From CAYTLW01 sp964438735 (GTDB lineage Bacteria > Myxococcota_A > UBA9042): 27,984 nucleotides of DNA. Position 1 is the first letter of the stretch. The number at the start of each line of letters is the position of its first letter. The stretch lies in the NCBI GenBank assembly GCA_964438735.1, contig CAYTLW010000103.1, positions 1 through 27,984 on the forward strand, given 5' to 3'. The position numbers and the translations under genes were made by a program. The notes beneath the pieces were generated by a model that saw nothing but the letters and a program-made list of their open reading frames with translations, was not told the origin of the DNA and searched no databases. This document shows, one piece after another, positions 22,546 through 27,984 of the stretch.

Positions 22546-25500
22546 ATGTACGCGCCCCTGCTCACAAGTAGTAACTACAGCTTCTTGGAAGGTGCTTCCG
22601 ACCCGGAGGAGCTGGTTGAGACCGCGCATCATATGGGCTTGCGTCATCTCGCTTTGACCGATCGGGATGGTGTGCAGGGCATGGTGCGGGCCTTCGTCAA
22701 GGCGCGCGATCTCGGGATTCGCCTGGTGGTCGGTGCGCGGGTGACGGTGGCCGACGCTTCTCTGCTGCCGGTGCTTCGCGAGGCGGAACAGCTGCCGCCG
22801 TCGTCGAGCATCGTGCTGCTCTGCACCACGCGCCGGGGCTACGCGCACCTCTGCCGTCTGTTGACGGTGGGACGTCTGCGCTGTCGCAAGGGGCGCTGCA
22901 TCGTCACCTGGGAGGAGGTCTGCTCCCATGCGGGCGATCTCATGGCCTTGTGGGGCGGCACGGAGGGGTTGCTCGGCGTCGATGGTCGGGATGACCTGGT
23001 CGACGCGGTCGCCGGCCGGCTGCGGGAGGCCTTCGACGACCGGCTGGCCGCCCTGGTGACCCGGCATCGCCTGGCCGATGAGCTGCGCCATGAGCGCCGG
23101 CTGCGCGAGCGTGCGGCGCGCTTCGACCTGCCGATCGTGGCTGGTGTGGAGGTGCTCTACGCGAACCCGGCCCGTCGGTCGCTGCAGGATGTGGTCACCT
23201 GCATCCGGCATGGGGTCACCATCTCGTCGGCGGGACGGCGCCTGCAGGCCAACGCCGAGCATGACCTGAAGTCGCCCCATGCCTTCAGCCAGCTGTTCCA
23301 GGACGATCCGGCGGCGGTGCGCAGGAGTCTCGAGATCGCCGAGCGCTGCGCCTTCTCCATGGGCTCGATCCGCTATCGCTATCCCAACGAGCGGCTGCCC
23401 GACGGTCGCACCTCGGGCGAACACCTCCGCCACCTCACCTTCGAAGGGGCAAGGAAACGATATGGCGAAGAGATCCCAACAGATGTGCAGATCCAGGTCG
23501 AGCGCGAACTGGCCCTGATCGACGAGCTCGATTACCCCGGCTACTTCCTGACCATGGCCGAGATCGTGCGCTGGTGTCGCAGCCAGGAGATCCTCTGCCA
23601 GGGCCGGGGCTCGGCCGCCAACTCGGCGGTCTGTTATTGCCTGGACATCACCGCGGTCGACCCGGTGCGCATGGGCCTGCTCTTCGAACGTTTTATCTCG
23701 CGCGAGCGCGCAGAGCCGCCCGACATCGACCTGGACATCGCCCACGAACGACGCGAGGAGGTCATCCAGCACGTCTACGACAGCTACGGCCGTGACCACG
23801 CGGCCATGGTGGCGGTGGTGATCCGCTACCGCTCGCGATCGGCCGTGCGCGAGGTGGGCAAGGCGTTGGGCATGGCGGAGACGGCCCTCGACCGGCTGGC
23901 GGGGGTGGTCGACCACTACGAGGGGCCGACGGAGGCGACGCTGGAGCGGGCCGGGCTGGATCCTCGCCTGCCGGTGCACGGCCACCTGCTGCGCCTGGCC
24001 AACGAGATCCTGGACTCGCCACGGCACCTGTCGATCCACCCGGGTGGCTTCCTGCTGGGTCACGAGCCGGTGCACGACCTGGTGCCTATCGAGAACGGCG
24101 CCATGGCCGATCGCACCGTGATCCAGTGGGACAAGGACGATGTGGAGGCGCTGGGCCTGTTCAAGGTCGATCTGCTCGGGCTGGGCGCCTTGAGCCAGCT
24201 GGATCGCTGCTTTCGGCTCATCGAACGGCACGGCGGGCCGTCGCTCTCCATGGCCGCGCTGCCGCCCGATGACAAGGCGACCTACGACATGATCTGCGAG
24301 GCAGATACGGTGGGCGTGTTCCAGATCGAGAGCCGGGCACAGATGTCCATGCTGCCGCGCCTGAGGCCGCGTCGATACTACGACCTGGTCATCGAGGTGA
24401 GCATCGTACGCCCTGGTCCCATCACCGGCGGCATGGTCCACCCCTACCTGCGGCGTCGGCGGGGGGAAGAGCCGGTGGAGTACCCCCACCCATGCCTGGA
24501 GCCTGTGTTGAGCAAGACACTGGGCGTGCCCTTGTTCCAGGAGCAGGTGATGAAGCTGGCCGTCGTCGCCGCCGACTACACCCCTGGCGAGGCTGACCAG
24601 CTGCGTAGGGATATGGCCGCCTGGCGTCGTTGCGGGCGCATTGAACAGCATCGCGAACGCCTGGTTCGTCGCATGGTGCGCAAGGGCATCGCCGAGGAGT
24701 TCGCTGTGCGGGTCTTCGAGCAGATCCGTGGTTTTGGCGAGTACGGCTTCCCGGAGAGTCACGCCGCCAGCTTTGCCTTGATCAGCTACGCCACGTCCTA
24801 CATGAGGCGCCACTTCGTCGCCGCCTTTACGTGCTCTCTTCTCAACGCGCAGCCCATGGGTTTCTACTCTCCAGCGACACTGGTTGAAGACGCAAAACGA
24901 CATGGGGTCGAGATATTGCCAGTAGATGTGTCATGCAGCACTTCAGACTGTCTTCTGGTGGGTCGGGACCCGGATGGCGCGGCTCCAACCTCCCTGGCAG
25001 CCGTCGATCGTCTGTCGCGGGCGGTGCGCATGGGGCTGCGTTACGTCAAGGGGCTGGCCGAGGGGGAGCGCCTGGCCATCGAGCGGGCGCGGCATCAGCA
25101 CCCCTTTGCCTCGTTGGAGGACTTCGTTCGCCGCAGTGGGCTGGGTGAAAAACCGCTGGTGGCGTTGGCCGAGGCGGGCGCGTTGGACTGCTTCGGCTGC
25201 GATCGCCGGCAGGCGTTGTGGCAGGTGCGCGGGCTGCTCCGCGATCGTCAGATCAGCCTGCCCCTGGATCGCTCGGAGACGGCGCCCTCCTTCCGGCCGT
25301 TGAGCGGCCTGGAGACCATCTCCTGGGACTATCGGCGGGCTTCGCACAGTCCGCGTGGCCACCCGTTGAGCCACTTGCGCACGGCATTGCAGGCCGTCGG
25401 TCTGCCCGATGCGGCGACGCTCAACCGGATGCGCGATGGCCGGCGACTGCGCTACGCCGGGCTGGTCATCTGTCGGCAGCGACCCGGCACGGCGCGTGGG

Positions 25501-25722
25501 GTCACCTTCATGACGCTCGAGGACGAGACCGGCTTTGTGAACCTGGTGGTCTGGCCCAAGACCTTCGAGCGCTTCGCTGTGCTGGCCCGGACGGCCAGTT
25601 TACTTGGTATCAGCGGGCACATTCAGTCCCAACAGGGGATTGTGCACCTGATCGCAGACAGTCTCTGGCTGCCCGAGATCGATGAACGGCCGGTAGCCAC
25701 GCGCAGTCGGGACTTCCACTGA
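22546..25722 (+). CDS. dnaE2: Error-prone DNA polymerase III alpha-like DnaE2 (ImuC), 1058 aa
   Basis: This C-family polymerase extends past lesions together with ImuA and ImuB. The N-terminal PHP domain begins YAPLLTSSNYSFLEGASDPE; the usual first metal-binding His is replaced (LLT), so PHP metal chemistry is doubtful. Palm catalytic acids are visible: PDIDLDI with D395 and D397, and D542 in FKVDLLGLG, equivalent to E. coli alpha D401, D403 and D555. A helix-hairpin-helix region (about 829-885; YVKGLAEGERLAIERAR) and a C-terminal OB fold (about 965-1035; YAGLVICRQRPGTARG, LEDETGFVNLVVWP) follow. Length is normal for DnaE2. I chose ATG 22546 (GGCGAGG at 22535-22541) because family homology starts there. 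The gene stands apart from lexA-imuA-imuB, but a matching operator implies SOS co-induction. Confidence 0.95.
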   Translation: MYAPLLTSSNYSFLEGASDPEELVETAHHMGLRHLALTDRDGVQGMVRAFVKARDLGIRLVVGARVTVADASLLPVLREAEQLPPSSSIVLLCTTRRGYAHLCRLLTVGRLRCRKGRCIVTWEEVCSHAGDLMALWGGTEGLLGVDGRDDLVDAVAGRLREAFDDRLAALVTRHRLADELRHERRLRERAARFDLPIVAGVEVLYANPARRSLQDVVTCIRHGVTISSAGRRLQANAEHDLKSPHAFSQLFQDDPAAVRRSLEIAERCAFSMGSIRYRYPNERLPDGRTSGEHLRHLTFEGARKRYGEEIPTDVQIQVERELALIDELDYPGYFLTMAEIVRWCRSQEILCQGRGSAANSAVCYCLDITAVDPVRMGLLFERFISRERAEPPDIDLDIAHERREEVIQHVYDSYGRDHAAMVAVVIRYRSRSAVREVGKALGMAETALDRLAGVVDHYEGPTEATLERAGLDPRLPVHGHLLRLANEILDSPRHLSIHPGGFLLGHEPVHDLVPIENGAMADRTVIQWDKDDVEALGLFKVDLLGLGALSQLDRCFRLIERHGGPSLSMAALPPDDKATYDMICEADTVGVFQIESRAQMSMLPRLRPRRYYDLVIEVSIVRPGPITGGMVHPYLRRRRGEEPVEYPHPCLEPVLSKTLGVPLFQEQVMKLAVVAADYTPGEADQLRRDMAAWRRCGRIEQHRERLVRRMVRKGIAEEFAVRVFEQIRGFGEYGFPESHAASFALISYATSYMRRHFVAAFTCSLLNAQPMGFYSPATLVEDAKRHGVEILPVDVSCSTSDCLLVGRDPDGAAPTSLAAVDRLSRAVRMGLRYVKGLAEGERLAIERARHQHPFASLEDFVRRSGLGEKPLVALAEAGALDCFGCDRRQALWQVRGLLRDRQISLPLDRSETAPSFRPLSGLETISWDYRRASHSPRGHPLSHLRTALQAVGLPDAATLNRMRDGRRLRYAGLVICRQRPGTARGVTFMTLEDETGFVNLVVWPKTFERFAVLARTASLLGISGHIQSQQGIVHLIADSLWLPEIDERPVATRSRDFH

Positions 25723-25794
25723 ATGCATCTTCGCAGCCAACAGACTGGATCCCGCGCCCGGGCTGGCCGATGATGTGGGTGGCGCCGCGGCGCC

Positions 25795-25799
25795 GGGAG
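25795..25799 (+). promoter_or_regulatory. Ribosome binding site GGGAG supporting a TTG start at 25806
   Basis: GGGAG lies 6 nt before TTG AGC CAC CAT. Starting here gives a protein that opens with a signal peptide. The upstream ATG 25770 would add twelve residues including RRRE before the hydrophobic core and has a weaker ribosome site. Confidence 0.55.
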
Positions 25800-25805
25800 C
25801 CCCGA

Positions 25806-27227
25806 TTGAGCCACCATCGCCACCTCATATCGCTCGCCCTCGCAGCGCTGCTCTGTAGCTCGCTATGCGGTCCCGGATGCAGCGATGAGCCGGGCCCCGA
25901 TGCAGACACCGACCCGACCGCGAAGCCGCAGCCGCAGTTGGTGTTCGGCGGCAGCTACGAAGACGACCTGCGCGCGATCGCGCTCGCGGACGATGGCGAC
26001 GTGATCTCGGCCGGCTACACCGAGAGCGCGGGCGCTGGAAACTGGGACATGCTCCTGATGCGCAGCAGCCCCTGTGGCGAGGTGCGCTGGGCAAAGACTT
26101 ATGGCGGCAGCGACAAGGACCTGGCCAGTGGCGTCATCGCCACCGCAGATGGCGGATTCGCGGCCGTGGGCAGCAGCGACAGCTTCGGTGGTTACGTCGA
26201 GATCTACGTCGTGCGCACCGACGGGCAGGGCAAGCTGCTCTGGTCCAATGTCTACGGCGGCAACGGCTACGACTCGGGCACGGCCTTGCTGCAGACGGAT
26301 GACGGCGGCTTCCTGGTGATGGGGGAGACCTACAACTTTGGCCCGGGCACCCCCGAGACGCACAACATGCTGGTCGTGCGAACAGACGCGACAGGCAAGC
26401 TGCTCTGGGAGCGGACCTACGGCGGGGGGGTCGATGGCGACGCCGGATTCGCCGTCGCTCGACGTGCCGCGTCCACGGGGTTGGCGGCCGGCTACGCCAT
26501 CGCCGGCGCCACCGAGAGCTTCGGCCACGGGCACGACGACCTCTGGTTGCTCTACCTCGACGACACGGGCCAGGTGCTCCGCTCCTGGGCCTATGGCGGG
26601 CCCGAAGATGACGAACTGCGCCACATCGCGCCCACGCCTGCAGGTGGCTGGTTGTTGACCGGATTCAGTCGCGGATTCGGCGCCAAGAAGAGCGACATCG
26701 TCGCTCTTGAGGTCGGCACGAAGGGCGAAGTGCGCTGGATGCGCCGCTACGGCGGGATGCAGAAAGAGCGGGGCTACGGGGCCCATGCCATGGCCACATC
26801 GGACGGCGGCGGCTGGTTGCTGACCGGACATACCGCCAGCTTCGGCGAAGGAATGGATGACCGCCTGACCCTGCGCCTGGACGACGCCGGCAAGCCGCTC
26901 CACATGCGCGTCTTCGGCATGCAGAAGGACGACAAGGCGGTGGCCTCCGTGGCCCTGGCCGACGGCCGCGTGGTGCTGGCCGGGCGCACCGAGAGCTTCG
27001 GCGCCGGCGTTCGCGACGGCTGGCTTACCACTGTAGACACCCAGGGGCGCGGCACCTGCCTGGCCCACGTGCCGGACGCACCGCTGCTTCACGAGGGCCT
27101 GGTGCCGGGGCGGATCGAGTTCAAGCCGGCTATCGCGCAGGGGGCAACTCGCTCCGACGCCGCCACCGTCGTCGGCGACTTCGACGGCGCCACGGCCAAG
27201 GATACCTGCCCGGCTGCGTGTCCCTAA
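25806..27227 (+). CDS. Exported, probably lipid-anchored, seven-repeat beta-propeller-like protein, 473 aa
   Basis: The signal sequence (SHHRHLISLALAALLCSSLC, then GPGC) resembles a lipoprotein signal, but the lipobox is atypical: the residue three before Cys25 is Gly, not Leu. A short acidic linker (DEPGPDADTDPT) is followed by seven repeats of about 50-58 residues. Each runs from a YGG/FGG/FGM turn through an [AG]-G-[YST]-x-[ES]-SFG-type strand to a D-x-x-G-x-x-x-W strand. Seven such units fit a seven-bladed propeller, widespread among secreted proteins of Myxococcota. No catalytic motif is seen. The C-terminal tail has CLAHV and CPAACP. TTG 25806 is the preferred start; ATG 25770 is the alternative. 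It follows dnaE2 by 83 nt and precedes the MscS gene by 81 nt; no terminator is visible. Confidence 0.85.
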   Translation: MSHHRHLISLALAALLCSSLCGPGCSDEPGPDADTDPTAKPQPQLVFGGSYEDDLRAIALADDGDVISAGYTESAGAGNWDMLLMRSSPCGEVRWAKTYGGSDKDLASGVIATADGGFAAVGSSDSFGGYVEIYVVRTDGQGKLLWSNVYGGNGYDSGTALLQTDDGGFLVMGETYNFGPGTPETHNMLVVRTDATGKLLWERTYGGGVDGDAGFAVARRAASTGLAAGYAIAGATESFGHGHDDLWLLYLDDTGQVLRSWAYGGPEDDELRHIAPTPAGGWLLTGFSRGFGAKKSDIVALEVGTKGEVRWMRRYGGMQKERGYGAHAMATSDGGGWLLTGHTASFGEGMDDRLTLRLDDAGKPLHMRVFGMQKDDKAVASVALADGRVVLAGRTESFGAGVRDGWLTTVDTQGRGTCLAHVPDAPLLHEGLVPGRIEFKPAIAQGATRSDAATVVGDFDGATAKDTCPAACP

Positions 27228-27308
27228 CAGACCGTCAGACCGCCATAAACTGGCCCCACGGCTCACCTGTCCTACGATCGTCGAGCGCGACGAAGCGTGG
27301 GGGTTGTG

Positions 27309-27984
27309 ATGGGAAACACGGTGGTCAGCGGGCGATGGCAGGGATTCTCCGCCTGGCTCGAGACCCTGACCGGCGCCGACGCCGGCATGTTGGGGCCCCT
27401 GCTCGACACGCTGGTCATCGCCCTCTGCTTCCTCTTACTACGCAGGATTCTGGGCCGCGCCCTGACGCGCAATGTGGATGATTCGGGCCGCCGCTACACC
27501 ATCAGCAAGGTCATCAGCTACGGCCTGGGCATCATCGCCCTGGCTATGGTGGCCCAGATCTGGATATCCGGCAGGGGCGACATCAGCACCTACCTGGGCA
27601 TCCTCTCCGCCGGCCTCGCGGTCGCCTTGAAAGACCCCATCGTGAACCTGGCCGGGTGGCTGTTCATCCTGGTCCGGCAGCCATTCAGCGTCGGCGATCG
27701 CATCGAGATCGGCGATGTCGCGGGCGACGTGGTCGATACCGGCCCACTGACGTTCAGCCTGCTCGAGATCGGCAACTGGGTGCGCGATGATCAGAGCACC
27801 GGCCGCATCGTTCACCTGCCCAACGGCGTGGTCTTCAACGAGTCGGTGGCCAGCTATACCCACGGTTTTGAGTACATCTGGAACGAGCTCGCGGTGACCG
27901 TCACCTTCGAGAGCGACTGGGAGAAGGCGCGGGACCTGCTGACCGACATCGCCTGGCGCCACAGCCGCGAATTGATCGACGACG
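27309..27984 (+). CDS. MscS-family mechanosensitive channel, 5'-partial at window end
   Basis: ATG 27309 follows GGGGG (27299-27303) by 5 nt. The 225 visible residues have two N-terminal membrane helices (LLDTLVIALCFLLLRRILG; ISYGLGIIALAMVAQIWI). The pore-lining TM3 (STYLGILSAGLAVALKDPIV) is rich in small residues and is followed by NLAGWLFILVRQPFSVGDRIEIG, the conserved junction to the cytoplasmic beta domain. RIVHLPNGVVFNESVASYT matches the end of the beta domain. Such inner-membrane channels release solutes on hypo-osmotic shock. The gene continues beyond the window, so the C-terminal domain is unseen. Confidence 0.93.
   Translation, partial: MGNTVVSGRWQGFSAWLETLTGADAGMLGPLLDTLVIALCFLLLRRILGRALTRNVDDSGRRYTISKVISYGLGIIALAMVAQIWISGRGDISTYLGILSAGLAVALKDPIVNLAGWLFILVRQPFSVGDRIEIGDVAGDVVDTGPLTFSLLEIGNWVRDDQSTGRIVHLPNGVVFNESVASYTHGFEYIWNELAVTVTFESDWEKARDLLTDIAWRHSRELIDD

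Noticed and set aside
22414..24903. An 829-codon minus-strand open frame antisense to dnaE2
   Set aside because: It is a shadow frame caused by high GC and biased third positions; it shows no domain, and the plus strand is clearly DnaE2.
27230..27244. Direct repeat CAGACCG-T-CAGACCG as another LexA-type site
   Set aside because: It is a direct, not inverted, repeat and lacks the GTCTG half; probably chance.
25863..27266. A 467-codon minus-strand open frame over the propeller gene
   Set aside because: It lacks recognisable domains and is antisense to a regular seven-repeat protein with a ribosome site.
1..27984. tRNA, rRNA, CRISPR, insertion sequence or prophage genes
   Set aside because: I looked for cloverleaf-type sequence, transposase or integrase motifs and regularly spaced repeats and saw none that could be supported by eye.

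Overview
This is a high-GC window, probably from an uncultured or draft-assembled Myxococcota-like (former Deltaproteobacteria, perhaps Bradymonadia-like) bacterium. The taxonomic guess rests on several traits seen together: many lipoproteins with Ala/Asp/Thr-rich linkers, MopE-type Asp-rich repeats, CTDC-type Cys repeats, a degenerate cyclase-AAA-TPR regulator, and a LexA-controlled ImuA/ImuB/DnaE2 set. No rRNA or marker gene is present to confirm it. A 10-N gap at 21589-21598 and three G/C-homopolymer islands (1-109, 969-1045, 21504-21632) point to draft assembly.

Layout. 261-1285 (-) is a secreted lipoprotein broken by a frameshift inside the second G/C island. 1411-1980 (+) is an HD-domain hydrolase. 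2117-4922 (+) is a tight lexA-imuA-imuB operon. 4978-6657 (-) is a PilZ-domain protein, divergent from 6856-10371 (+), a degenerate cyclase/AAA ATPase/TPR protein. 10433-12858 (+) is an acidic amino acid symporter translationally coupled to a lamin-tail-domain lipoprotein. 16942-12875 (-) runs somatomedin-B lipoprotein, N-formylglutamate-amidohydrolase-like protein, then MopE-repeat lipoprotein. 17174-21121 (+) encodes a 1315-residue Cys-repeat lipoprotein with three C-terminal jelly-roll-like domains. After the gap, 22307-21666 (-) is a basic secreted protein of unknown function, divergent from 22546-25722 (+), dnaE2. 25806-27227 (+) is a probable seven-bladed propeller surface protein, and 27309 onward (+) is a truncated MscS channel.

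Two themes stand out. First, the mutagenic SOS translesion machinery is split. lexA-imuA-imuB and dnaE2 lie about 17.6 kb apart, but each is preceded by a near-identical palindrome (CAGAC-N4-GTCTG), the best candidate for the operator of this LexA. This gives a coherent two-locus regulon visible from sequence alone. Second, six surface proteins, mostly lipoproteins, combine a type II-like signal peptide, often an acidic low-complexity linker, and a Cys-rich, Ca-binding-like or propeller ectodomain. These include three tandem somatomedin-B-like domains and a long array of two alternating Cys-repeat types, both of which look eukaryote-like.
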